This document shows, in pieces, positions 1 through 9,900 of a stretch of 64,000 bases of DNA. The translations under genes were made by a program, and so were the position numbers. Under the pieces are notes generated by a model that was not told where the DNA came from, searched no databases, and saw nothing but the letters and a program-made list of their open reading frames with translations. Origin of the DNA: Adiantum capillus-veneris (lineage: Eukaryota > Streptophyta > Polypodiopsida > Polypodiales > Pteridaceae). The stretch spans positions 8,011,497-8,075,496 of the forward strand of contig CM043964.1 in NCBI GenBank assembly GCA_014529385.2. Reading direction: 5' to 3'. Numbering within the stretch: position 1 is the stretch's first letter; each line of letters begins with the position of its first letter.

Positions 1-1095
1 AAAAAGAGGACAATCTTTCTTGTTATGTTGGTCCTAAAAACATCTAAAACACAAATTATGTTTCTTTGCATGCTCAAAATCAGTAGTGCTGAGAGACCCA
101 CATGGAGTATCTCTCTTGTGGGTGAGGAGAGGTAGATTGTCTCTTATTCCTCTTGGAACGTATGGGAGATCTACCTCGCCATTGGCTCTTAGCCACATTT
201 CTCTTAGCAAAAGTATTCTTAGAGTAGGGAAGATTTTCTTTCCTCTCTTGGTCATCATTATATCTTTGTGCATGACTGATGGCTTCTTCCAAAGTTTTTG
301 GATGTTGGGTCTTGACATGAAGACGATAGTCTTTGTCAAGACCCCTATTAAAACCCCATATCTTTTGGAATTCATCTAGACCTTCTAGTTTTAATATGAT
401 TTTCTGATACTTCGAAAGGTACCGTGTGAGAGAGAGGCTAGACATGCGGCATGCATCCCATGCTAACCAATTCTTATCTTCTTCATTGGAGTCCAAAAAC
501 TCTTTGGAGAAAGAATCTTGAAACACAGCCCAAGACGGAGGACGAGCATCTATTGGAAATGACATCCACCAATTATAGGCCTTGCCTTTAAGAGATAGAC
601 TCGTTTCCACAGCCATCTTTATATCCGGGGTGTGTCTCTATCTATGAGCATCACTCCATCTGTGTAAGAACATATTGACCGCATCCTTGTCGGGATCACG
701 CTCTTCCCTGTGAAACTCAGGAATGGTGATATTCTTAAGTAATGCATTGCTACCTTTTGCATATTTTGTAGAACTTGTCTCTTGGACTCCTTGAGTTGTG
801 CGATCTTGGTTCCCTTGAAACGTGCCACTTGTGGCTCCTTGAGTCATCTGTGAATTCATAAATTTCACAAGTAACTCTGTAAGATTGGTAACATTTGCAT
901 TGAGTGTAGAGAGGTTGCTTTCAAGTACGCTTTGGTGATGTTTCAAAGTTTTGAAAGAAGCCATATCTACAAGCCCATGATCTCCTAGATCATCATCATC
1001 ATGCATATTAGTGTCAGCAGCACCCGTGGTGCCTTGATTTTAATCTACGTGCTCAAAATCAAACGTGTGTAGGTGGGTTATCCTCACTGGCCATG
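1..1095 (-). pseudogene. gag: Ty3/gypsy gag (element G1), cut by the window edge
   Basis: Capsid and nucleocapsid precursor of an LTR retrotransposon, read right to left. The probable start is the ATG at 1095 (MASEDNPPTH). A frameshift near 1062 and a TAA at 1040-1042 follow. From 1006 to 80 one frame is open except for a TAG at 638-640. The part from 616 to about 200 has the tryptophan-rich retrotransposon capsid pattern (YNWWMSF, AWDACRMSSLS, FNRGLDKDYR). A basic tail follows. After a second frameshift near 80-110 a zinc knuckle CX2CX4HX4C spans about 10-51, with a TAG at 34-36 inside it. No pol is visible because the element leaves the window. I see the gag pattern directly; assignment to Ty3/gypsy rather than another gag class is inference. 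Confidence 0.7.
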
Positions 1096-1480
1096 GTAAA
1101 CACACACTAATGCAAAGAGAGAAAGAAAACGACAACTTGTACCTTGAGAAATTGAAGTATTTGTGTTTTGTATGCTCCGTAATTTGCGTTGCATGCGAAC
1201 CTTGCCTTGTGGAAATTTGAGCGCTTCACTTGTCGTTCGTTGTAAGAACACCTTTTGATGATTCTTCACAAAAACGACGAACGAAAACTCGTCATTTTTG
1301 TGAAGGCTTTTCTTCACTTTGAAGCTACCTCTTTGAGGAAAAAAGAAATTTTGGAGAAAAATTTGCCTTCCTCCAAGAAGTGAAAAGGAAGGGTGAAGCT
1401 CTTCCTTGAAGTTTGAATGTTTCCCTTTCCTTCTAGTTTTCCTTTCAACACAAGTAGACTATCTTTCCTTTTTATACACA
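1096..1480 (-). other. Probable G1 leader; no gene seen
   Basis: About 385 bases upstream of the G1 gag start on the minus strand. Short open frames exist but have no recognisable domain. I could not find a primer-binding site or an LTR end, so the element may be broken here where it meets the gypsy-3a gag fragment. Confidence 0.3.
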
Positions 1481-1545
1481 ACAAGGGTCAATAGCTTGAT
1501 GGTAAAGTGTTTGCCTCTTACCCTCATGGGGTGGGTTCGACATGA
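1481..1545 (+). other. tRNA-like pol III promoter motif pair (possible truncated SINE head)
   Basis: A box-like TAGCTTGATGG at 1492-1502 is followed about 30 bases later by a B box-like GGGTTCGACAT at 1532-1542, the spacing of a tRNA gene. The D-arm can pair (GCTT with AAGT). The T-arm and acceptor stem do not pair, so this is not a working tRNA. The sequence passes directly into gypsy gag. A truncated tRNA-derived SINE is the best guess, with low certainty. Confidence 0.25.
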
Positions 1546-1757
1546 TAAACAATATGGCAAAAGCACCTATGAGAGGACCAAGACAAGGCATACCTCCACA
1601 GGGACAACCAATTAGGTCAGAAAAATGGTGTGCAATCGAGGGTAAATGGACCAATCTACGAGTGCTACTTCAGACCAAAGTATGATGGAAATGTTCAGTA
1701 TGTGCCCATGAGGCCACAAGGACAACCTATGTACATATATTAGTCTAATATGGCCCA
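1546..1757 (+). pseudogene. gag: 5' piece of gypsy-3a gag
   Basis: This segment encodes EKWCAIEGKWTN and then, after a small frameshift, ECYFRPKYDG. Gypsy-3b has the matching stretch KWCAIEQKWTNHGTEECYYN near 28265-28330. The fragment stops at 1757 where copia LTR sequence begins. Its last five bases (GCCCA, 1753-1757) recur at 13528-13532, where gag resumes in the same reading frame. The two pieces are therefore one gag gene split by an 11.8-kb nested insertion. A TAG lies in frame shortly before the break. Confidence 0.7.
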
Positions 1758-2479
1758 TGTTAAGTATGGAGCCTGATTTACCCTTGTAATTTTTTGTTGT
1801 AAAAGCGCATATTTGTAAGGCCCCCACTATGAGGAGAACCATCGTGCGTGAAGTAAAATCACTTGCCAGAAACAAAAATTTTCAAGGCCAAAAATCAGGG
1901 GCAACTTTTTTTTCCCTCGTCAGAATATTTCTTTTCGTCGGAATATTATGGCAGGACGACGACCGGAAAGTGGTCGGACAACAACCGGTCGGTTGGCCGA
2001 TGGCCGGTAGTCAATGACCGGTGGCCAGTGGCCAAATTCAAAAGCAGACTTGTCTTCTCAAGGGCGGCCACACATGGGCGGATTGAAGGGTCATATTTGG
2101 ACTTATCTACACAAGGGCGGCTATACATGGCTGCCTCTCATGAGAGAGGGCAGCCCTTTTGGCCTATAAAAGGAGGCCATTTCTACACACATTTCATAGT
2201 GTGAAGTTGATGCAACAAGGTGAGTGTGAGGTGGTGAGAGTGAAGCAAGGCGGGAGCTCCATTAAGGGTATAATCCCTTTGAAAACTACTTCTTGTTTTG
2301 AAGTACTAAAGCCATTGAGTGGCTGCTTCCCCGTGGACGTAGCCCACATTGGGTGAACCACCTATATCGTGTGTACTCTCTCTCTCTCTCTACTCTATAA
2401 TATCTTGTGTGTGAAATCTATCTCTCTCCATTAAGTAATCTACTCAAATATCTATTTAGCTACGTCATATTTCCTAACA
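1758..2479 (+). repeat. 5' LTR of the copia element
   Basis: The 3' end is fixed by the primer-binding site at 2482: the LTR ends CCTAACA at 2479. The start at 1758 (TGTTAAG) is chosen because it gives a TGTTA/TAACA terminal inverted repeat and directly follows the GCCCA duplication. Length is 722 bp. It contains a GGCCGG-rich patch (about 1960-2040), a TATA box at 2165 and a CT-rich run near 2373-2393. No second LTR is available to confirm the start. Confidence 0.6.
2165..2173 (+). promoter_or_regulatory. TATA box of the copia LTR
   Basis: TATAAAAGG lies inside the 5' LTR, 315 bases before its 3' end. This fits a U3 promoter with transcription starting near 2195. Predicted from sequence only. 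Confidence 0.55.
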
Positions 2480-2481
2480 AC

Positions 2482-2493
2482 TGGTATCAGAGC
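2482..2493 (+). other. Primer-binding site, initiator tRNA-Met type
   Basis: TGGTATCAGAGC matches the complement of the plant initiator methionine tRNA 3' end, the usual primer of copia elements. It begins two bases after the LTR. Confidence 0.9.
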
Positions 2494-2552
2494 AAGGTTT
2501 TCTCGTAGCTAAGTTATCTCAAGGAAAGGATTCCTTGAATTGAGTGGGAGTT

Positions 2553-4775
2553 ATGGCAGAGGAAGGGAAGCTCAAGATTGAGAATTTCAACGGCAAAAAC
2601 TACCAACATTGGAAGATGCAGATTGAAGACTATCTCTACCAGAAGGACCCTAGCTGCCACTAGGCGGTCTTGCAAAGAAGCCCGCAACGATGGCAGATGA
2701 AGCATGGATTGTCCTTGATCGAAAGGCATTGGGAACAATCAGGTTAAGCTTGGAGTCAACGGTGGCCTTCAATGTTTCGGAGATGAAGACCACGGAGGAC
2801 TTGATGAAGTCACTTGTTGACGACTTCTACGAGAAACCATCGGCATCCAATAAGGTATTTGTTATGAAGCGCTTGTTCAATCTAAAGATGGCAAAGAATG
2901 GTTCAGTTGCAGAACACCTAAATGACTTTAACACAAACATAAGTCAACTTCGATTGGTGAAAATCAATTTCGATGATGAAGTGCGAGCTCTCCTTATACT
3001 ATCATCTCTACTATCGAATAGTTGAGACAGCCTTGTGATGGCTGTAAGTAATTCTATTTCTTGCACAAATACTCTTAAGTTTGATGATGTTGTGGGTGTT
3101 CTCCTAAGCGAGGAAATGCGAAGGATAAGCACAGGAGAATCATCAAGTGCTGCATTGTCAGTGGAAATAAGAGGAAGGCCTAAGGAGAGGTTCAAAAACC
3201 AAAAGGGTCGTGATCACTCAAGACAGAGCAAGTCACGCACAAAGTCAGTTCTTGAATGTTGGAACTGCGGCAAGAAGGGCCACGTCAAGAAAGATTGCCG
3301 GTCCAAGAAGAATAAGAAGGAGACTGAGTCTCAAGAAAACAAGCCAACATCGGAGGCCAATGTGGCAGGTAAAGTAGAGCAAGATGCTCTAATTCTCTCA
3401 TTAGACAATGTATCTAATTCATGGATAGTAGACTCCAGGGCTTCATTCCATGCGACACCACACAAGCAACATTTCCAAGATTACACCAAAGGTAATTTTG
3501 GGTATGTATACTTGGGAGATGATGAAGCTTGTGAGATTGTCGGCAAAGGTACAGTTTCTGTCAAAATTGCTAACGGATATGAATGGAAGCTTAAAGATGT
3601 TAGGCATGTTCCTTCTCTTCGCAAAAAAATTGATCTCTAAAGGACAATTGGACGATGAAGGTCACAACATTCCATTCGGAAACAAACGGTGGAAGATCTC
3701 AAAAGGATCTTTGGTGGTTGCCAAGGGAGAAAAGGTCGGTACACTTTACTTGTGTACTGTTAGCACGCAACCTTCAGCTTGTGCAGCAACTAAAAAAGTT
3801 GATAGTGTAGTGTGGCACTATCGGCTTGGGCATATGAGTGCCAAAGGAATGAAAATCCTTCAAACAAAGAAGCTTCTACCAGGTTTGAAAGAAGTGGACT
3901 TAGAGTTCTGTGAAGATTGTGTTTATGGTAAACAAAAGAGGGTAAAGTTTCAGAAATCAAAAAATGAAAGAAAAAATAAAAAACTTGAGCTGGTTCATTT
4001 TGATGTTTGGGGTCCTGCAAGTACACCATCACTTGGTGGCTCATTGTACTATGTAACATTCATAGACGATGCGACTAGAAAAACATGGGTTTATGTCATG
4101 AAGAATAAATCCGATGTATTTTCCATATTTCAAAGGTGGAAAGCCTTTGTGGAGAATGAAACAGGTACCAAGGTTAAATGCCTCAGATCCGACAATGGAG
4201 GTGAATATTGCAGCCAAGGTTTTGAAAGCTTTTGTGCTAGCAATGGAATTCGGAGGCAAAGGACAACCCCAAGGACACCTCAACAAAATGGTATTTCGGA
4301 AAGGATGAACAGGACAATCATGGAGCGAGCACGAAGCATGCGGCTACATGCAGACCTACCGCTTGAGCTTTGGGCGGAAGCTGTAAGTACGTCTGTGTAC
4401 TTAATCAATCGGTCACCCTCAACGGCATTGGATGGGGGAGTTCTAGAAGAGGCATGGACAGGTAAACCGGTGAATTATGCATTTCTCAAAGTGTTTGGGT
4501 GTGAGGCTTTCATGCACATAGATAGAAGCCTAAGATCAAAGCTAGATGCAAAGTCCAAAAAGTGTTTCTTCATTGGCTATGGAGAAGGTGACTTTGGGTA
4601 TCGCCTATGGAATCGTGAAGATGGTAAAATATTAAGGAGTAGGGATGTAATTTTTAACGAACAAAATATGTACAAAGATTACTTGGAAAGAAAACAAACA
4701 AAAGAAACAGGTGATAAGTACATGGAGCTTGAGGACGGTGAAAACTTAAGAAACGATGACAATGTGCAACAACGT
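2553..4775 (+). pseudogene. gag-pol: copia gag-protease-integrase polyprotein, broken
   Basis: Starts at ATG 2553 (MAEEGKLKIENFNG). A frameshift or deletion near 2660 breaks gag, TGG has become TGA near 3024, and another frameshift falls near 3630. Recognisable parts in order: copia gag with the NKVFVMKRLFNLKM region, a CWNCGKKGHVKKDC zinc knuckle (about 3260-3300), a protease with DSRA instead of DSGA, the GAG-pre-integrase zinc domain (HX4H, CX2C), and an integrase core with Asp in HFDVWGP, Asp in RSDNGGEY and Glu in SERMNRT. The frame runs into the gypsy-2 LTR at 4776. RT and RNase H are absent. It cannot make a functional polyprotein. Confidence 0.88.
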
Positions 4776-5917
4776 TGTCAGGAGTTTTTTGGAGCAAGGG
4801 ATTGCGCATATGTACATACACATGCATGATGCATCAAATAAAGAATTGTCCATTTTCCAGAGCCAGGTGGTTACGTGGGGCCCACATGTGTACATGTAGG
4901 ACAACATGTACATAGTGCATCGATTTTCACTATCACCAGTACCAATATGTTTTTTCTAGAATAATGAGGAGTTTATAGCGCGTAAAACTTCTCGAGGAAG
5001 CTATCCGCGGGCTGACGACATGAGGTAAGCAGGTGCGTCAGATGGCATCTAGTGGCGTTAGGAGGGTGAACGGGGTCAATATTTGCACGCGGATGAGGAC
5101 GGACACAACGTGGGTGTTTTCTTGTGAGAGTTATGCAGAAAGGTCATTATTAGGACCACTTTTTGGGGCCACTTCACGTGGTTGCGAGACGCATTATTGA
5201 AAAGAAATGAGTGCTAGGTGTGCGGATGATGCAAAAAGGTGACAGCTATGCACTGCGAGGTCAGTTTTTGGCCTGTTTGGGGTCTGTTTGAGGTCATCTA
5301 AAAGGCCAAGGGTGCCCAACTAATAAAGCTAAGTGTGGGAACTGAAAAAACTGAAAGAAGACCAGAAAAAACGTGGAGAAGAGAGGAGGAATAGCCGCAA
5401 CTGTGTTTTTGCCCATTTTGGAGCTTGTTTTGGCTGTAAACCGCTCATTCGAGGTCGGATTTGAGCACTTTGACATTGTAAACTGGGGTTTTGGGCCGTT
5501 ACGGACAAGATGGCGCTGTCCATTTTGCCAAATTTCTCACTCTTTTTCTGCTGTTTTTTTGTGTAATCTTCTCCGGTGAGTGAAGCCTCTGCTTAACTTT
5601 GTGGTTGTATCTGGTGTATTTCCTCAATACTGTGTAACATATTTGAACCATTGGTGTTGGGCTGAGCTTCATTGAGTCTAAACAACAGCAATTTGCCTCC
5701 TTTGAGCTGAATTGAGAGTGTGTGTGTGAGTGTGTATGTGTGAGTGTTGAGTGGGCAAGTGGGAAATCTCTCTCTTCTCACTCCGTCTATGTGTTTCCTG
5801 TCTCGGCCAAGCTGGTTGTGTAAGCCGAGTGGTGCCCCATAATGTGTGTGTGTATCATCCCAAGAGTGTGTGTCGGGTCATTATAGAGGCGGTGTGTGTG
5901 TTTTCATCCCGCTCACA
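4776..5917 (+). repeat. 5' LTR of gypsy-2
   Basis: Begins TGTCAGGAG and ends CTCACA. Nearly the same sequence is found at 12368-13509. The 3' part (about 5715-5780) is rich in GT and CT, followed by the hairpin at 5802-5829, TGGTGCCCC, and TTATAGAGG near 5881, a layout shared with three other LTRs in the window. Confidence 0.93.
5802..5829 (+). promoter_or_regulatory. Conserved U5 hairpin (gypsy-2)
   Basis: CTCGGC pairs with GCCGAG across a 16-base loop and is followed at once by TGGTGCCCC. The 3' LTR copy is at 13394-13421. Equivalent hairpins with different but still complementary stems are at 42131-42155, 49304-49322 and 57861-57882, so the pairing rather than the sequence is kept. It would lie in the transcript leader. 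The role is unknown. Confidence 0.6.
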
Positions 5918-5923
5918 TTCTTT

Positions 5924-5941
5924 TGGTGCCCCCACTGAGGA
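5924..5941 (+). other. Primer-binding site of gypsy-2
   Basis: TGGTGCCCCCACTGAGGA starts six bases after the LTR end. G4 (42027-42044) and G5 (57699-57716) have near-identical sites at the same place, which supports the call. I cannot name the primer tRNA with confidence. Confidence 0.75.
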
Positions 5942-6663
5942 TCTTCTTCGAGTACCTTCTGCTTCGAGCTTCAAGCTTCAAGATTCGGGATTACAGGTTA
6001 CATGTTACAAGTTATAGGTTACAGGGATAGGTACATGTACAAGTACAAGTGATTCACACAGGTACAGGTAGCTGGAGTACAGTGATATACTAGGAGTGAT
6101 GTCACTTCCAGTTGTTGTGGGTATGCATCACTTGGCGGCTATTTGAGCGCATTGTCTGCTGGATTGTACGTTACTTGTGGAAACTGCCATTGTACGCATT
6201 TGTGGAGCCATACTTGGTTGTATTTGGCAGTCCCAGCCATTTCTAAGACTTGGTCTGGAAGATAGTCATTTCTGAGACTTGACTATACGCGATTTGCATT
6301 AGCCTTCGTGTGAGGGTCGATAGCGTGAGGTTTTTATTGAGCTGGGGGATTCTCAAATGTAGAGATCCTTTCGGTGATACAGGTAGCTGGAGCATCCTTT
6401 TTGTGAATTCGCCATAGGCTATGTACTAGTGATTCCTAATTGATGCTCGGGTTCTATTGTTGGCAGTTTATGCATACATAGATAGTCTATATTTTGGGTT
6501 CACACTGCTCTACTTCTGGGGAAACTCTGCCAAAAGTTTTCCAAGTTATGATGGCTGGTTTTTTGGTATTTTGAGCCATTTATGCTGTTATGCTACTGAA
6601 ATTTGGGCAAAAATCAGAGGATAAGTCAGGTGTGCCTTCTTGGGAGCTTCATGGTTGGCTTTA
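5942..6663 (+). other. Gypsy-2 leader, non-coding; short degenerate repeat
   Basis: No ORF of note. From about 5985 to 6080 there is a degenerate array of GGTTACA/GGTACA/GTACAAG units. The phrase ACAGGTAGCTGGAG occurs at about 6064 and again near 6379. The rest shows nothing I recognise. Confidence 0.5.
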
Positions 6664-6882
6664 ATGGATGATCAAAATGGCCCTTAGTTCACTCCTTTTC
6701 ATTTAACTCAAAGAATTCAGATTAATGTTCATGTGTCCAGGAAGATCTTTTTCCAGCAGCGCATAGTCTTTATGTTTGGGCCAAGAAGATTGAGAGAAAT
6801 CCTGGAATGTCCTTTGCCTGTTGTCATTCCGATGATAAACTATGAAAAATCATTTGATGTGCATGCGTTTGTCCTTATCTAA
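6664..6882 (+). pseudogene. Leader ORF of type b (about 72 aa) upstream of gag
   Basis: ATG at 6664 opens a 72-codon frame ending TAA at 6880-6882, with one TAG at 6685-6687. Its core (SRKIFFQQRIVFMFG, RRLREIL, SFDVHAFVL) matches minus-strand ORFs at 41253-41462 and 57188-57409, each just upstream of gag in another Tat-like element. A type a relative is at 41031-41243 and 57431-57643. The predicted product is small, basic and hydrophobic at its end, with no domain I know. Conservation of protein sequence, start codon and position in three diverged elements argues for a real product. The function is unknown. Confidence 0.65.
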
Positions 6883-6984
6883 AGTTGAGCTCCATTGAAG
6901 TTTCTGGGGATTGGGTAGTGAAAAGTTTTGGGTTCTTGCACGTGTGTTCGAAGGAGTTCTCAAAGCATCATAATTTGGGTAGCC

Positions 6985-9900
6985 ATGGCTTTCTCTTATC
7001 CGGAGTTTCATGGAAGAAGTGATGAAGATGTGGAAGAATTTTTGGAAAAGATGGAGGTTGCCTGCAGTAGCAACCAGATTCATGACCCTGCGCAGATGTT
7101 ACGCCTTCTCCAAATTTGTTTGAAGAGTGATGCACGAGTTTGGTCTAAAGCATTTGAAGAGGAGTTGCGTGTGGCTGATCGACCTGTAAGGTTGAGTTGG
7201 GACAATCTAAGGCATGGGTTGGAAGTGGAGTTTGTGAAGATAGAAGATCCTGACAAAGTGTGGCAAGAAGTACAAGGTTTGGTGCAAAAGGAAGGTGAGC
7301 GAGTAGATGCGTACATACGTAAGTTCTCATTGGCATGGGAGCGGATGTGCAAGGACTTAGCACCACATGTACCCCCGCCTAACATGATGAAGAAGGACAG
7401 GTTCTTAGCTGGTCTTTGGGAGAATATACGTTGGAGAGTGGAGCTAAAGAAGCCTAGGACATATGAAGATGCACTAGAGGTATCAAGGAACAAAGAGTGG
7501 AAGTTGAGGAAAATGAGCCAGTTAGGGGTGGAGTCTTTGCCCATGAGGTCTGAATTTCAGCCTATGGACTCTTTACAAGGTCGCATGTCAGGGGTTCATC
7601 ATGAACCAGTGGTTTCTGTTACTACTCAGGTTATGCCAGTAGTGGTCACTACATCGGTGCAAGATGATGGGCTAAGGCAAGACATGAGGCAAATGGTAGA
7701 TTTGATGAAGAATCTCAGCCTAAACATGCTAGGTCAAGTGGGAAATAATCGAGGTCGAGGGAGGTTTGCAAATCAGCCAGGAGGTGAAGAAAGGCCTAGG
7801 AATGGTGTTGGACAAAGCAATGGTAGGTTTTGGAGGCAGACGCCCACATGTTATAATTGTGGAGAGTTGGGTCACATCAGCCCGCAATGTGATAAGCCAC
7901 CAAGGATGAGGGGAGACATGTATCCATTGCCAAGACAGGTGCTAACTAGGTCAAATGATTATGGCATCGAAATTAAGGGAGACGAAGGAACCAGTGGGCT
8001 GACCCAGGAGAAAAAGGGAAAGACAAAAGTGCTAAGTGTAGTCACCTTGGAGAAGGCATCAAAGCTAGAGGATACATTAGTGATGCCTATTGGGAAGAGT
8101 ACCACAGAGGATAAGGAAGGAAGAAGTGCCCCAGGTCCTAGTAAGAAGAAAGGAAAGAGCCATGAAGGCGAGGATGTCAAGGCCAAGAGGAAAAGGAGAG
8201 CTCGTCGAAAGTTTCATGTTTCAGATTTTCCACTAGGGGATGGGCAATTAAGCTATGACTTGAAGGAGGATCTGACGAGCAGGAAGGCAAATGTTACTTT
8301 TGGGCAGCTTATAGAGATGGTGCCTAAGCTAAAGCGACAATGGCAGAGGATGGTTAACCCAATGGAGAAAGAGCCAGAGAGAGGTTCAGTAAAGGTGTTG
8401 GCAATGGATGAGCTACCAGACATTTGTCCAATAGTAGATGTGTGGCATAAAAGGAAAAATTTGGGACAAGGTTATGTGGATGGCGGAGCCCAAATATGCG
8501 TCATAACACACTCATGCGTTGAGAAGATGGGTCTCACAGTGGCTGGGGTATCAGGTTTTCGGATCAGATTGGCAAACCATCAAAAAGTAAAATTCTTGGG
8601 TGTTGTAAAGAGCTTAGAAGTGGAGGCATATGATGCAAAGGTAGTGGTTGATTTTCATGTGATGCCAGCAGGGTTGGGAGCATATCCTATTATACTGGGT
8701 AGACCATGGTTACGTGCAGTGGGAGCTGTTCAAGATTGGCGACATGGTACGATTAGCCTCTATGGAAAGACAGGTACCAAGAAGCTTTATAATATGGACA
8801 CAAGGAAACGATTAGAGGAGCTTTATGAAGATGAGGATGAGTCTAGTGATGAAGACTCTTCCACGGTGATAGATGAGGACATTGATAGCACTACCAGCAC
8901 TGATGAGGATGCTGATGTTTCATTTTTTTTGATGGACAAAGAAATACAGGAGTTTGGTTTAGTTGCATTTGCGAATGAGGTTGAAGATGAAAGTGAAGGG
9001 CCTTATGAAGTGATTGAAGGGCTGATGCAAACCAAGGTTGAGTTGTCAAAGAAGCACGAATTGATGACACAAATGATCAGTGAAGACCTCTTAGCTATGG
9101 AGAAGGATATATATTTGCATATGCTGGCTAGTTTTCCTGATTTGTTCATTACTTCATATGAAGAGATCAGAGGGTTCAAGGGTGAAGAGATGCATATAGA
9201 GCTGAAAGAAGGTGCTAAGCCAGTGTGACAAAGGCTAAGAAGGATGGGTCAAGAGAAAATGGAAGCCTTGCGAGAAGAGGTGGACAAGTTGTTGAAGGCA
9301 AGGTTCATAGTCCCTGTGGAGACCACAGAATGGGTGAGTCCAGTAGTAGTCAGTCCAAAGAAGGATGGGAAGTGGAGGATTTGTGTAGATTTTAAGCCCT
9401 TAAACGCAGTCACTAAGAAGAACCCATATCCTCTTCCATTCATCGATCAGATCTTGGATTCAGTGGCAGGTTATGAGAGGTACAGTGTGTGTGATGGTTT
9501 TTCAGGCTATTTTCAATTGAAGATTGCTCTTAAAGACCGCACAAAGACCACTTTTATTACGCCATGGGGCTGCTATTTCTACATAGTATTGCCATTTGGG
9601 TTGTCAAATGGACCTTCCTTCTATCAAGAGAGAGCAAATTGGGTGTTGGAAACATTCATTGGTAGTTGTGTTAAAGCTTTTATGGATGATTTCTGTGTTT
9701 ATAGCAGTAGGGCTGAACACCATGAGAAGCTGCAGATGGTATTGGCTCGATATGATGAATGTGGAGGACAACTAAATCCAAAGAAATGTCATCTAGCACA
9801 GCCAAGGGTGAAGTTATTGGGCCATATGGTGTCAGAAAATGGAATTGAGGCTGATCCAGATAAGGTTAAGTCTATTATTCTTCTTCCATCACCTACGAGT

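Larger units (their letters stand above)
1758..4775 (+). mobile_element. 3'-truncated Ty1/copia element (last 14 bases at 13514-13527)
   Basis: The order is LTR, Met-tRNA primer site, gag, protease, integrase, which is the copia order (integrase before RT). Sequence ends after integrase: no RT, RNase H or 3' LTR is present. Gypsy-2 is inserted at 4776. Only about 14 bases of apparent copia sequence (13514-13527) follow gypsy-2 before gypsy-3a gag returns. The element is flanked by the direct repeat GCCCA (1753-1757 and 13528-13532). The gag and integrase resemble the Tnt1/Tork group, but I cannot place the lineage firmly. Confidence 0.8.

Noticed and set aside
1481-1545. Functional tRNA gene
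   Set aside because: A and B box-like motifs are present but T-arm and acceptor stem do not pair.
1829-2356. Open frames in the copia LTR region
   Set aside because: They overlap the LTR and TATA box, have low complexity and no domain. LTR sequence explains them.
5294-6017. Pairs of open frames at 5294-6017 that recur at 12921-13373
   Set aside because: They recur only because the two gypsy-2 LTRs are copies. No independent evidence of coding.
7080-7544. 154-codon minus-strand frame
   Set aside because: Antisense shadow of the gypsy-2 capsid coding sequence.
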